Shown here: one piece after another, positions 40,534-49,539 of the stretch | How positions within the stretch are numbered: position 1 is the first letter of the stretch | How the letters are laid out: each line of letters opens with the position of its first letter | NCBI GenBank assembly: GCA_002383415.1 | Contig: DFYU01000117.1 | Coordinates: 18,292-78,110 of the forward strand | DNA from: Geobacter sp. UBA4074 | GTDB lineage: Bacteria; Desulfobacterota; Desulfuromonadia; Geobacterales; Pseudopelobacteraceae | Reading direction: 5' to 3' | Length of the DNA stretch: 59,819 bases | Notes under the pieces: model-generated | Told to the model about the DNA's origin: nothing | Database searches by the model: none | What the model saw: only the letters and a program-made list of their open reading frames with translations | Position numbers and translations under genes: made by a program

Positions 40534-41631
40534 CTAGTACTGTATGCCGTAACGCCAGGCTGCGGCGCAACTTCCCTCGCCGGAGACCATGCAGGCCCCC
40601 ACCGGGGTCTCTGGTTGACAGGCAGTTCCAAACAGCGGACAGTCCTGCGGCTCTATCCGGCCGGTCAGCACTTTGCCGCAACAGCAACCATCCGGCTCAC
40701 GGGGCGCCGGCACCGCAACCGAAAGCTGACGAGCCGCGTCAAAACAGCTATACCGCTCTTGGAGCTGCAAACCACTGCCGGCAATCGTTCCCAGACCGCG
40801 CCACTCGGCATCGCACGGTTCGAAGACCTGGCTCAGCAGCAGCTGGGCCCGCTGGTTGCCCTGCCAGCTGACAGCGCGACGATACTGAATCTCAACCCGG
40901 GCTTGCCGCTCCAGGTGCTGCCGCACCAGCAGCAGGATGCCCTGCAACAGATCGGCCGCCTCAAAACCGGTCACCACGCAGGGAATGCCGTACTGCTCAG
41001 CCAGCGGCTGATAGACCCTAGCGCCGACCACCGTACTGACATGGGCCGGACAGAGATAGCCATCGATCGGCAGTTCAGGATCGGCAGAGAGCAGCGCCAT
41101 CGCCTGCGGCATGGTCTTGTGGCCACACAGCACAAAGAAATTCTGTAGCCCCTGTTGTTCTGCCTGCAGGATGGCAGCCGCCACCGTGGGAGCCGTGGTC
41201 TCGAAACCGACACCCAGAAAAATCACCCGCCGCTCAGGGTGTCGGGCGGCCAGCGCAACCGCGTCGAGCGCCGACCAGACCACCCGCACATCGGCACCAT
41301 GGGCCCGCTGTTCCATCAGTGACGAGGCAGAACCGGGCACCCGCAGCAGGTCACCGAAGGTGGCCACCAGATGGTCAGGATCTGCAGCCAGGGCCAAGGC
41401 GTGGTCCAGATAGCCCACCGGCGTCACACAGACCGGGCAGCCAGGGCCGGATACCAACCTGATCTGCGGCGGCAACAGGCTTTTGAGGCCAAAACGTGCG
41501 ATGGCCATGGTGTGGGTGCCGCAAACCTCCATCAAGCGGAGCGGCGCGGTCAGGCCACCAGCCTCACGATCAAGTGCCGCAGCCAACCCCTGCACCAGAT
41601 CAGGGTCGCAGTATTCCTGCTGAAACCGCAC
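40534..41631 (-). CDS. hypD: Hydrogenase maturation protein HypD
   Basis: A 365-residue HypD, the [4Fe-4S] scaffold that with HypC carries Fe(CN)2CO for [NiFe]-hydrogenase. It has MEVCGTHTMAIARFGL, VSGPGCPVCVTP, GVGFETTAPTVAA, FVLCGHKTMPQAM and the C-terminal Cys-rich CCCGKVLTG and CPLFGTAC. Complete. It starts with GTG overlapping the hypC TAG by one base. Confidence 0.97.
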   Translation of the reverse strand: MRFQQEYCDPDLVQGLAAALDREAGGLTAPLRLMEVCGTHTMAIARFGLKSLLPPQIRLVSGPGCPVCVTPVGYLDHALALAADPDHLVATFGDLLRVPGSASSLMEQRAHGADVRVVWSALDAVALAARHPERRVIFLGVGFETTAPTVAAAILQAEQQGLQNFFVLCGHKTMPQAMALLSADPELPIDGYLCPAHVSTVVGARVYQPLAEQYGIPCVVTGFEAADLLQGILLLVRQHLERQARVEIQYRRAVSWQGNQRAQLLLSQVFEPCDAEWRGLGTIAGSGLQLQERYSCFDAARQLSVAVPAPREPDGCCCGKVLTGRIEPQDCPLFGTACQPETPVGACMVSGEGSCAAAWRYGIQY

Positions 41632-41861
41632 TAGGCAAGATCCACGCTATCAAAGGCCTCCCGCATCAGGCGCAGTGTCTCCTCGGCCTCATCCGCATCG
41701 ATCCGGGCAATCGCAAAGCCGGCATGCACCAGCACGTATTCTCCCACTGCCACCGGTTCGGACAGCATCAAAAGGCTGGCCTCACGACGCACACCATCAA
41801 TTTCAGCAATGGCGGAATCATCTCCCACACTGACCACCTGCATCGGCACACCAAGGCACAT
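41631..41861 (-). CDS. hypC: Hydrogenase maturation chaperone HypC
   Basis: A 76-residue HypC that begins MCLGVPMQV, so the essential Cys is residue 2, and ends with a YVLVHAGFAIARID core. It binds HypD and the large-subunit precursor. The start at 41861 is fixed by the Cys2 requirement; AGGGGC lies upstream. Confidence 0.95.
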   Translation of the reverse strand: MCLGVPMQVVSVGDDSAIAEIDGVRREASLLMLSEPVAVGEYVLVHAGFAIARIDADEAEETLRLMREAFDSVDLA

Positions 41862-41916
41862 AGCCTGCCCCTTCCGACACGTCACCATCACACACAAATT
41901 GAGTTTACAAAACAAT

Positions 41917-44208
41917 TTACAGTATGCCCGACAGGTCCCTGCGATGCGCGGCCACCGCCACCTGCCCCAAGGCGATGCCACCGTCATTGGGAGGCGTCAG
42001 GCGATGCATAAAGACGGCAAAGCCTGCCTGGGCCAGGCGAGTATACACCATCTCAGACAAAAGGCGATTCTGAAACACGCCGCCCGACAGCACCACCCGC
42101 TCAAGGCCAGTGCTTGCCCGCAGCCGGATACAGCCTGCCAACACCGCTTCTGCCAGGGCACAGTGAAAGCCCAATGCCAGCTCAGCAGCGGCAACGCCCA
42201 TACGACAGCCATCGCTCAGGGCCAGCAGTAACCGGACGGCGTCCAGCTGAAACGGCTCATTCCCGTGATCACACAGATCGAGCCCGGGCAGGGGGGCAGC
42301 GTCAGCCGCCTGCTCGGCCAGCGCCTCAAGGGCCATTGCCGCCTGTCCGTCAAAACGGTTACGATCAGCGGCTCCCACCACTACGGCAGCGGCATCGAAC
42401 AGGCGGCCCATGCTGGAAGTAAGCGGCGCGCTAACCCCGCGGGACAGCATCGCCAGCAGTACCTGCCGCTCACTTGTAGCCAGCAGCGGCATCCCGGGCA
42501 ACCGCCAGACCTGATCACCAAGCCGCTCATACAGCCAGGCCACCGCCATCCGCCACGGTTCTCGGGCGGCAGCATCGCCGCCAGGCAACCGCACCGATTT
42601 GAGATGCCCGGCCCGTCGCACCGTTGCGTAGCCCCCCACCACAAACTCGCCCCCCCAGACCGAGCCGTCGTCACCCAGACCGGTGCCGTCGAAGATCACG
42701 CCAATCAGCTCTCCTCCAAGCCCGTTTTCAGCCATACAGGCAGCCAGATGGGCATGATGGTGCTGGACGGTCTGCAGCGGCAGGCCGCAGGACTGCGCAT
42801 ACCGGGTGGAGAGATAATCGGGATGCAGGTCGCAAACCACCATGGTCGGCTGTAGCGCCAGGATATCCCGCAGCTGGTCGATGGTCTGACGGAAGGTATC
42901 GAAGGTCTGCTCGTTTTTGAGGTCGCCGATATGCTGGCTGAGCAAGGCCTGATCACCCCGGCTGACACAGATGGTGTTCTTCAGCTCAGCCCCCACCGCC
43001 AGTAGCTGCCCGGCATCGAAGCAGAGCGGCACCGGCCGGGGCACATAGCCCCGTGAACGACGGTAAAAGAGCGGCATATCCCGAAAGGCCCGCAGCACCG
43101 AATCATCGGTGCGGGTCTGGATCGGCCGATCATGGGTCAACAGGGCATCGGCAATGCCGGCCAGCTCCTGAACCGCTGCTTCATCGCCAGAGATCATCGG
43201 CTGATCAGCAGCGTTGGCGCTGGTCATCACCAGCGCAGCCAGTTTCGTTTCGGCAAACAGCAACTGGTGCAGCGGCGTATAGGCCAGCACCAGGCCGATC
43301 CATTGGCTACCCGGTGCCACCAGCGGCGATACGGCAGTAGCGGGACGACGGCGCACAATCACGATCGGGGCCTCCGGTCCGCTCAGCAGCCGTTCCTCCA
43401 TCGGTGACAGTTGTGCCAGCATGCGGGCGGTGGCCAGATCGGGCACCATGACGGCAAACGGCTTTTCGTCGCGCTGCTTACGTTGCCGTAGCCGGGCAAC
43501 CGCCTCGCTGCTGGCCGCATCCACCGCCAGGTGAAAACCGCCCAGCCCTTTCACAGCCACGATCAATCCCTGCTGCAGCAGTCCCGCTGCGCGGGACACC
43601 GGCTGCGGATCATCGGGGATCAGGGACAGGCGGGGACCGCAGTTCGGACAGGCGATCGGCTGGGCGTGAAAGCGGCGATCAGCCGGATTGTCGTACTCAG
43701 CCTGACAGGCCGGGCAGAGCGGGAAGCCGGCCATGGTGGTCAGGGGACGGTCGTAGGGGGTAGCGGTCACGATGGTAAAACGGGGACCGCAGTTGGTGCA
43801 GCTGATGAAGGGATGACGAAAACGACGGTCAGCAGGGTCGAACAGTTCCCGTCGGCAGTCAGGACAGAGGGCCGTATCCGGCGCAATCTGCACCTCACGC
43901 CGGCCATCACTGCTGGGCAGGATGCTAAATCCGTTCTCTTCGGGCTGCTCAGCCAGGTAATGCTGCTCGAGCCCATTGATCGCCGCCAGTGGTGGCACTT
44001 CAGCCGGCAGACGCCGGCCAAACAGCTCCAACGCCGCTGGAGTCCCCTGCAGCTCCAGTTCTACCCCGGCCGGGGTATTACGTACCCAGCCGGAAAGATT
44101 CAGTTCTGTTGCCAACCGGTAGACAAAGGGCCGGAACCCCACCCCTTGAACAGTACCGCTGATCTGGTATGCCTGGCGGGCTATCGCCCCAGCTCCTTGG
44201 CCAGCCAC
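41917..44208 (-). CDS. hypF: Carbamoyltransferase HypF
   Basis: A 763-residue protein that turns carbamoyl phosphate into the CN ligand precursor. The acylphosphatase domain (GTVQGVGFRPF), two zinc-finger pairs (CPDCRRE, CTNCGP, CPACQAEY, CPNCGP), a YrdC domain and a Kae1-like domain (HHHAHLAACMAENGLGG, FDGTGLGDDGSVWGGE) are all present. The start is uncertain: GTG at 44208 overlaps hypB by 28 bases. The best ribosome site, AAGGAG, would point to an ATA at 44184, a very rare start. Confidence 0.95.
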   Translation of the reverse strand: MAGQGAGAIARQAYQISGTVQGVGFRPFVYRLATELNLSGWVRNTPAGVELELQGTPAALELFGRRLPAEVPPLAAINGLEQHYLAEQPEENGFSILPSSDGRREVQIAPDTALCPDCRRELFDPADRRFRHPFISCTNCGPRFTIVTATPYDRPLTTMAGFPLCPACQAEYDNPADRRFHAQPIACPNCGPRLSLIPDDPQPVSRAAGLLQQGLIVAVKGLGGFHLAVDAASSEAVARLRQRKQRDEKPFAVMVPDLATARMLAQLSPMEERLLSGPEAPIVIVRRRPATAVSPLVAPGSQWIGLVLAYTPLHQLLFAETKLAALVMTSANAADQPMISGDEAAVQELAGIADALLTHDRPIQTRTDDSVLRAFRDMPLFYRRSRGYVPRPVPLCFDAGQLLAVGAELKNTICVSRGDQALLSQHIGDLKNEQTFDTFRQTIDQLRDILALQPTMVVCDLHPDYLSTRYAQSCGLPLQTVQHHHAHLAACMAENGLGGELIGVIFDGTGLGDDGSVWGGEFVVGGYATVRRAGHLKSVRLPGGDAAAREPWRMAVAWLYERLGDQVWRLPGMPLLATSERQVLLAMLSRGVSAPLTSSMGRLFDAAAVVVGAADRNRFDGQAAMALEALAEQAADAAPLPGLDLCDHGNEPFQLDAVRLLLALSDGCRMGVAAAELALGFHCALAEAVLAGCIRLRASTGLERVVLSGGVFQNRLLSEMVYTRLAQAGFAVFMHRLTPPNDGGIALGQVAVAAHRRDLSGIL

Positions 44209-44915
44209 TCGTACCAGGCTCCCAGCCCCTGACCGGTGCTGGCGGACACCTCAAGAATGGCCAGATGGTGGCTGACCCGTGCTGCGTATTCCTTGCACTG
44301 GGCCAGATCAAAAGAGAGGTGCGGCAGCAGGTCCACCTTATTCAGCAGCATCAGGCCGGAGTTGTGGAACATCTGCGGGTACTTGAGCGGCTTGTCCTCG
44401 CCTTCGGTCACCGAGAGCACCACCACCTTGTGGGCCTCCCCCAGATCGAAGGCGGCCGGGCAGACCAGGTTACCGACGTTTTCGATGAACAGGAGGTCAA
44501 GATTGTCCAGATCGAATGCTTCTGTGGCATGCATCACCATATGGGCATCCAGATGACAGCCGGCCCCGGTGTTGATCTGCCTGACCGGCACGCCGGTGGC
44601 GGCGATGCGACGGGCGTCGTTGTCGGTCTGCTGGTCGCCCTCGATCACGGCGCAACGGTAACGGCCGGACAGATCGCGCAGGGTTCGCTCCAGCAGGCTG
44701 GTCTTGCCGGAACCGGGAGAGGAAACCAGATTCAGTACCAGGATCTGCTTCTCCTTGAACAGCGAACGGTTGAAGGCTGCCAGCCGATTGTTCTTGGCCA
44801 GCACATCCTCTTCGATGCTGATCCGCGTAGTACGCTGCGACTGATCATGCTGGTGGTCATGGTCGTGCCCATGGTAATGGGCGGCTGCGGGGTTGCAGCC
44901 ACAGGTGGTGCACAT
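44181..44915 (-). CDS. hypB: Hydrogenase nickel incorporation GTPase HypB
   Basis: A 244-residue HypB. The N terminus MCTTCGCNP is the high-affinity Ni site, followed by a His-rich stretch (HYHGHDHDHQHD) for Ni storage. The GTPase domain has SSPGSGKTSLLE, EGDQQTDNDARRI, NTGAGCHLDAHM, ENVGNLVCPAAFDLGE and NKVDLLP. It delivers Ni to hydrogenase. AAGGAG precedes the ATG. hypA and hypE are not in this window. Confidence 0.97.
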   Translation of the reverse strand: MCTTCGCNPAAAHYHGHDHDHQHDQSQRTTRISIEEDVLAKNNRLAAFNRSLFKEKQILVLNLVSSPGSGKTSLLERTLRDLSGRYRCAVIEGDQQTDNDARRIAATGVPVRQINTGAGCHLDAHMVMHATEAFDLDNLDLLFIENVGNLVCPAAFDLGEAHKVVVLSVTEGEDKPLKYPQMFHNSGLMLLNKVDLLPHLSFDLAQCKEYAARVSHHLAILEVSASTGQGLGAWYEWLAKELGR

Positions 44916-44978
44916 AGCAGGCTCCTTATGCATACTGCGTTTTATGCGTGATATGCGGCGCAACGGGCCAACAGATTG

Positions 44979-46769
44979 TCAACCAGCCCCGCAATCAAAC
45001 TGCAGGCAGTACAGGCGGGCATATTCGCCCCCCTGGGCCAGCAGCTGGTCATGGCTGCCCTGCTCCACGACCCTGCCCTGGCTGATGACCACGATTCGAT
45101 CCGCATCCCGCACGGTGGACAGACGATGGGCGATCACCAGGGCGGTGCGCCCCACCAGCAGACGGTGTACCCCTTCCTGGATCAACTCTTCGCTGGTGCT
45201 GTCCACACTGGCGGTGGCCTCATCCAGGATCAGCAATTCGGGATCAAAGGCCACGGCCCGCGCAAAGGAGATCAATTGCCGCTCTCCCAGCGAGAGGTCG
45301 CTGCCCCGTTCGGCCAGTTCCGTCTCATAGCCCTGGGGCAGCCGCTCAATGAAACGGTCGGCCCCCACGGTGGCGGCGGCAGTCCGCACCCGTTTTTCTG
45401 CCTCCGGGTCACCGAGGCCGATGTTAAAGCCGACCGTACCGGCGAAGATCACCGGTTCCTGCTGCACCACCGCCATCCGCTGCCGCAGCTCAGTCAGCGG
45501 GATCGTCCTGATGTCGATGCCGTCCAGCAAGATGCTGCCGCTGTCGATCTCGTACTGTCGCCCCAAAAGGCGCACCAGCGTAGTCTTGCCGCCACCGCTC
45601 CCCCCCACCAGGGCCACCCGCTCTCCCCGCTGCACGGACAGGTTGATAGCCGTGAGTGATGGTTCTCCTTGACGGTAGGCGAAGGAAACATCACGAAACG
45701 CCACCATGGCCGGCAGCGTCAAAGACCGATCGGCCTGCCGGGCCGGGACCTCTCCCACCGGACACTCTTCCGGCTCATCCAGCACCGCAAATATCCGCTC
45801 AAGGGCTGCCATGGCCCCCTGCATCACGCCATACTTGGCCGACAGATCTCGAATCGGACCGAAGAATTTCTCGATGTATTGGATAAAGGCCACCAGGGTA
45901 CCGAAGGTCAGCGCCCCCTGCACAATCTGCCCACCGCCATACCAGACGATCAGGGCGATGGCCAGAGCGGAAAACATCTCAACGATGGCGTACAACGACG
46001 CATCCCAGCTGATCACCGGCAGGTTGGCATCACGGTGGGCCGCATTCAACTCGGAAAAACGGCTCGCCTCGTCCTGTTCGCGACCATAGGACTGTACCAC
46101 CGCCATGCCGCCGATCACCTCGGCCAGGTGTCCGTTCATCCTGCCCAGACGTGCCCGCACCTCGCGAAAGGCCTGGCGCATATTGCGTCGGAACAACCAG
46201 GCCACGAAGATCAACGGCGGCAACACCGTGAAGGTCACCAGCGACAGCTGTGGCGCCATCCAGAGCATAGCCGCAATGATGCCGGCCAAAAGCAGCAGAT
46301 CACCAACGATGGTGATGATGCCGGCGGCAAACATCTCCCCCAACGCCTCCACGTCGCTGGTCAGGCGGGTCACCGTGGCCCCGGTGGCGGTGCGGTCGAA
46401 CCAGCGGGTCGGCAGCCGCAGCACATGGCTGAACAACGCCGTGCGCAGATCGTGCATCACCCGCTGTCCGATCGATTGCAGACCGTAGACCTCAAGCCAG
46501 ACCAACAGCGCCTCCAGCGCCAGCACGGCCACAAAGAGGGCCGCCGGGCCAGGCAGCAGATCGAGCCGCCCCGGAACGATCACCCGGTCAATGGCATGCT
46601 TCAGGATCAGCGGCTGTGCCAGACGACACAACGCCACCAGCGGCAGCAGCAGCAGTATTCCCGCCACGCTCAGCCGATAGGGCATGACATAACGCATGAA
46701 CCGGGCCAACAGACGGCTGTCGTAGGCCTTGCCGGCTATGGCATCTTCGTGCAGACCACCGTGGTGCAT
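44979..46769 (-). CDS. ABC exporter, MsbA/multidrug type
   Basis: A 596-residue half-transporter with six membrane helices in the first 320 residues and a nucleotide-binding domain with GGSGGGKTT, QQEPVIFAGTVGFNI, the signature variant LSLGERQ, LLILDEATASVD and a switch His in VIAHRLSTV. It exports lipids or small hydrophobic molecules as a homo- or heterodimer. AGGAG lies before the ATG at 46769. It ends 64 bases before hypB on the same strand. The substrate is unknown. Confidence 0.92.
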   Translation of the reverse strand: MHHGGLHEDAIAGKAYDSRLLARFMRYVMPYRLSVAGILLLLPLVALCRLAQPLILKHAIDRVIVPGRLDLLPGPAALFVAVLALEALLVWLEVYGLQSIGQRVMHDLRTALFSHVLRLPTRWFDRTATGATVTRLTSDVEALGEMFAAGIITIVGDLLLLAGIIAAMLWMAPQLSLVTFTVLPPLIFVAWLFRRNMRQAFREVRARLGRMNGHLAEVIGGMAVVQSYGREQDEASRFSELNAAHRDANLPVISWDASLYAIVEMFSALAIALIVWYGGGQIVQGALTFGTLVAFIQYIEKFFGPIRDLSAKYGVMQGAMAALERIFAVLDEPEECPVGEVPARQADRSLTLPAMVAFRDVSFAYRQGEPSLTAINLSVQRGERVALVGGSGGGKTTLVRLLGRQYEIDSGSILLDGIDIRTIPLTELRQRMAVVQQEPVIFAGTVGFNIGLGDPEAEKRVRTAAATVGADRFIERLPQGYETELAERGSDLSLGERQLISFARAVAFDPELLILDEATASVDSTSEELIQEGVHRLLVGRTALVIAHRLSTVRDADRIVVISQGRVVEQGSHDQLLAQGGEYARLYCLQFDCGAG

Positions 46770-46847
46770 TGCAACACACTCCTCGCAGTGGAGCTTGTCA
46801 AAGCACCAGCCGCTTGTCAACCAGAAGCACACAGCAATGAATCTGCT

Positions 46848-46877
46848 TTGCGATCAGTGACCTTTTTCAGGTATAGT
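46848..46877 (+). promoter_or_regulatory. Promoter placing the thiF-like start at the transcript end
   Basis: TTGCGA (46848-46853) and TATAGT (46872-46877) with an 18-base spacer. The expected transcription start coincides with the ATG at 46884, and no ribosome site is present, so the message may be leaderless. Confidence 0.5.
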
Positions 46878-46883
46878 GCCGGC

Positions 46884-47687
46884 ATGCAGATCCGGCTCAA
46901 CGAACAGGTAATCACCATCGACGACGGGCTGACCATCGGCCAGCTGGCGCAGCAACACAGGCCAGGGGCCGATGTACTGATCCTGAACGGCTTCCCCGCC
47001 TCAGCGGAGACCATGCTGTCGGCGGACGACGAGCTGTTTCTGATCAAGCGGGGCGAGATGCCGCCAGCGGATGAATTGGAGTATCTGATGGCGGCCCGCC
47101 ATACCCCTGGCATCCATGCCCGCCTGAAGTCGGCCTGCGTCGGCATTGCCGGGGTGGGCGGCCTGGGTTCCGCCGTGGCCGTAGCCCTGGCGCGGATCGG
47201 CGTCGGGCACCTGATCCTGGCCGATTTCGACCTGGTGGAACCCTCCAACCTGAACCGGCAGCAGTACTTTGTGGACCAGCTGGGAATGCCCAAGGTGGAG
47301 GCACTAGTCGAGACGCTACGTCGCATCAATCCCTACCTGCAGCTGACCAGCCACTGCGTCGTACTCGATCCGGGCAACCTGCCCCTTATTTTCTCCCCCT
47401 GCAGTGTGCTGATCGAGGCCTTTGACCGGGCCGAGATGAAGGCCATGCTGGTGGACACGGTCATGGAAAAACTGCCGGCAGTCACTGTCATCGCCGCCTC
47501 GGGGGTGGCCGGCTACGGCAGCAACAACAGCATCCAGACCCGCCGACTGAACCGGCGCCTCTACCTGGTGGGAGACGGCAGCTCCGAGGCAGCGCCGGGC
47601 AACGGGCTGATGGCGCCGCGGGTCGGCATCGCCGCCTGCCAGCAGGCCAACCAGGCGGTGCGCCTGATCCTGGGGGAAGAACTATGA
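46884..47687 (+). CDS. ThiS-like/ThiF adenylyltransferase fusion
   Basis: A 267-residue protein. The first 65 residues resemble the sulfur carrier ThiS (MQIRLNEQVITIDDG, LILNGFPAS), but where ThiS ends in Gly-Gly the chain reads IKRGEMPPADE. Residues about 75-267 are a ThiF/MoeB-type E1-like domain with GVGGLGSAVAVALARIGVG, DFDLVEPSNLNRQQY and GMPKVEALVETL. It should adenylate a sulfur carrier C-terminus. The gene overlaps mnmA by four bases, which links it to sulfur transfer. Confidence 0.88.
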   Translation: MQIRLNEQVITIDDGLTIGQLAQQHRPGADVLILNGFPASAETMLSADDELFLIKRGEMPPADELEYLMAARHTPGIHARLKSACVGIAGVGGLGSAVAVALARIGVGHLILADFDLVEPSNLNRQQYFVDQLGMPKVEALVETLRRINPYLQLTSHCVVLDPGNLPLIFSPCSVLIEAFDRAEMKAMLVDTVMEKLPAVTVIAASGVAGYGSNNSIQTRRLNRRLYLVGDGSSEAAPGNGLMAPRVGIAACQQANQAVRLILGEEL

Positions 47688-48748
47688 GCCGGATTGCGGT
47701 CGCCATGAGCGGCGGGGTGGATTCATCAGTCACCGCCGCCCTGCTGAAACAGCAGGGACATGAACTGATCGGCATCACCATGCACCTGTTTGAGCCCCAA
47801 AGCTGCGGGGCTGGCTCAGCGGTTGACGATGCGGCGCGGGTGGCGCAACAGCTGGGTATCGAACACCATGTTGCCGACTTCGAACTGCCGTTCAAAGAGC
47901 AGGTGATTGACGACTTTATCAGCCAGTACCGTCAGGGACAGACTCCCAACCCGTGCGTCTGCTGCAACCGCTCGATCAAGTTCGGTCTGCTGCTGGACAG
48001 GGCCCGCGAGCTGGGGGCCGACCTGCTGGCCACCGGGCACTATGCGCAAAAAACCGTTGACCCGGATGGCACCTGCCACCTGCGGGTTGCCGCCAACCGG
48101 GCCAAGGACCAGTCCTACTTCCTCTACACCCTTACCCAGCAGCAGCTGGCCCGGGTGCTCTTTCCGCTGGGCGCTATCGAGAGCAAGGACGAGGTGCGTC
48201 GGCTGGCTGAGCAATTCGGCCTGGACGTGGCCCACAAAGGGGACAGCCAGGAGGTCTGCTTCATCCCCGGTGATGACTACGTTGCATTTCTGGAAGGCCA
48301 TGGAGTTAAGGCGCACCGCGGGGAGATCGTCCATGTTGACGGCACGGTGCTGGGCCGCCACCAGGGCACCCACCGCTACACCATCGGCCAGCGCAAGGGG
48401 CTGGGGATCGGCTGGAGCGAACCGTTGTATGTGATTGCCATCGATGCCGCCAGCAACCGGGTGGTGGTGGGTGAGCAGCCCCATGTCCTGACCGCCGGCC
48501 TGCTGGCGGAGGCGATGACCTGGATCATCCCACCGCAAGCGCCGACCTTCGCAACCAGCTGCAAGATACGCTACCGTCACCAACCGGTGCCCTGCCAGGT
48601 TACGCTTGCGGCCGACAACCGCTGCAGGGTACTGTTCGACCACCACCAGAAGTCGGTCACGCCAGGGCAGTTTGTGGTCTTCTACCAGGACGACCAGGTG
48701 CTGGGCGGCGGGCGGATCGTTGCGCCCGTGGTTGCTGGCCACCCGTAA
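47684..48748 (+). CDS. mnmA: tRNA-specific 2-thiouridylase MnmA
   Basis: A 354-residue MnmA that makes the 2-thio group at U34 of tRNAs for Lys, Glu and Gln. It has the PP-loop SGGVDSSV, catalytic Cys region NPCVCCNRSIKFG, GHYAQ, KDQSYFLYTL, the second catalytic Cys in GDSQEVCFIPGDDY and GLGIGW. Its ATG overlaps the upstream stop (ATGA), so the ThiS-ThiF-like protein may serve the same sulfur route. Confidence 0.96.
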   Translation: MSRIAVAMSGGVDSSVTAALLKQQGHELIGITMHLFEPQSCGAGSAVDDAARVAQQLGIEHHVADFELPFKEQVIDDFISQYRQGQTPNPCVCCNRSIKFGLLLDRARELGADLLATGHYAQKTVDPDGTCHLRVAANRAKDQSYFLYTLTQQQLARVLFPLGAIESKDEVRRLAEQFGLDVAHKGDSQEVCFIPGDDYVAFLEGHGVKAHRGEIVHVDGTVLGRHQGTHRYTIGQRKGLGIGWSEPLYVIAIDAASNRVVVGEQPHVLTAGLLAEAMTWIIPPQAPTFATSCKIRYRHQPVPCQVTLAADNRCRVLFDHHQKSVTPGQFVVFYQDDQVLGGGRIVAPVVAGHP

Positions 48749-48754
48749 TCCCGT

Positions 48755-48783
48755 TTGACATTGCGGTCTGCGTTCTGTTACAA
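48755..48783 (+). promoter_or_regulatory. Promoter of the cobalamin operon
   Basis: TTGACA (48755-48760) and TTACAA (48778-48783) with a 17-base spacer, just before the riboswitch. Confidence 0.6.
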
Positions 48784-48787
48784 AAAT

Positions 48788-48930
48788 TGCTCGTGTGACT
48801 GGATCAGGGGAAGGGGGTGCGACTCCCCCGCTGTCCCGCAACTGTAACAGGGCCTGTCCCTGGAGCCAGAATACCTGCCAGTCACCAGCTTGACCTGCCT
48901 CCGGGGAGAGAGGCATCCAAGCCGGCTTAC
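48788..48930 (+). promoter_or_regulatory. Cobalamin (AdoCbl) riboswitch
   Basis: The region has the B12 riboswitch core: GGGGAAGGGGGTGCGACTCC, the GCTGTCCCGCAACTGTAAC junction and the B12 box GAGCCAGAATACCTGCC at about 48863-48879, with a closing P1 arm near both ends. It precedes cobU by about 60 bases and should reduce expression when cobalamin is plentiful. Confidence 0.93.
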
Positions 48931-48942
48931 ACGCGACACACC

Positions 48943-48969
48943 ACCTGTCCCCCAACGGACAGGTTTTTT
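48943..48969 (+). terminator. Riboswitch-controlled terminator
   Basis: ACCTGTCC pairs with GGACAGGT around six bases, followed by seven T. It lies between the aptamer and cobU, so it is the likely expression platform: it forms when cobalamin is bound. Confidence 0.9.
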
Positions 48970-48987
48970 TGTTTCTGAAAGGCGGCC

Positions 48988-49521
48988 ATGGCACCCACCA
49001 CCCTGATCACCGGCGGCGTTCGCAGCGGCAAGAGCCGCTTTGCCGAGCAGCAGACCCTGCGCTATCAACCGCCGCTCTGCTACCTGGCCACCGCCCAGGC
49101 CCTCGACGACGAGATGGAGGAACGGATCGCCCAGCACCGGGCCCGGCGCGGTGCCGACTGGCAAACCGTGGAGGAGCCGCTGGCCTTGCCCCAGACCCTG
49201 GCCCGGCTGGACGGCACCTACGGCGCCATTCTGGTTGACTGTGTCACCCTCTGGCTGACCAACCTGCTGTTGGCCCGCGATCAGAACGACACCGAACGTA
49301 ACGAACAGATTGTCGGTACTGTCCACCGTCTGGCCACCACCCTGCGCGCCATGCAAACACCGGTGATTCTGGTGACCAACGAGGTGGGCATGGGCATCGT
49401 ACCGGAGCACCGGTTGGGCCGCCTGTTCTGCGACCTGGCCGGTCAGACCAACCAGATTCTGGCCGCCAGCTGCGACGAGGTCTACACCCTGATCTGCGGC
49501 CTGCCGCTCAAGCTCAAATAA
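48988..49521 (+). CDS. cobU: Adenosylcobinamide kinase / guanylyltransferase
   Basis: A 177-residue CobU, bifunctional kinase and guanylyltransferase. The P-loop is ITGGVRSGKSRFAEQ, followed by YLATAQALDDEMEERIAQHRARRG (including the His that carries GMP), ILVDCVTLWLTNLL and VTNEVGMGIVPEHRLGR. It is the first gene of the riboswitch-controlled operon for nucleotide loop assembly. A GAAAGG site lies upstream. Confidence 0.96.
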   Translation: MAPTTLITGGVRSGKSRFAEQQTLRYQPPLCYLATAQALDDEMEERIAQHRARRGADWQTVEEPLALPQTLARLDGTYGAILVDCVTLWLTNLLLARDQNDTERNEQIVGTVHRLATTLRAMQTPVILVTNEVGMGIVPEHRLGRLFCDLAGQTNQILAASCDEVYTLICGLPLKLK

Positions 49522-49539
49522 CCCAAGGAACCGAACTCC

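Noticed and set aside
45669..46883. A long open frame antisense to the ABC exporter, running in frame into the ThiS-ThiF fusion
   Set aside because: The part before 46884 lies opposite a full ABC exporter, and the ThiS-like domain begins exactly at the ATG at 46884 after a good promoter.
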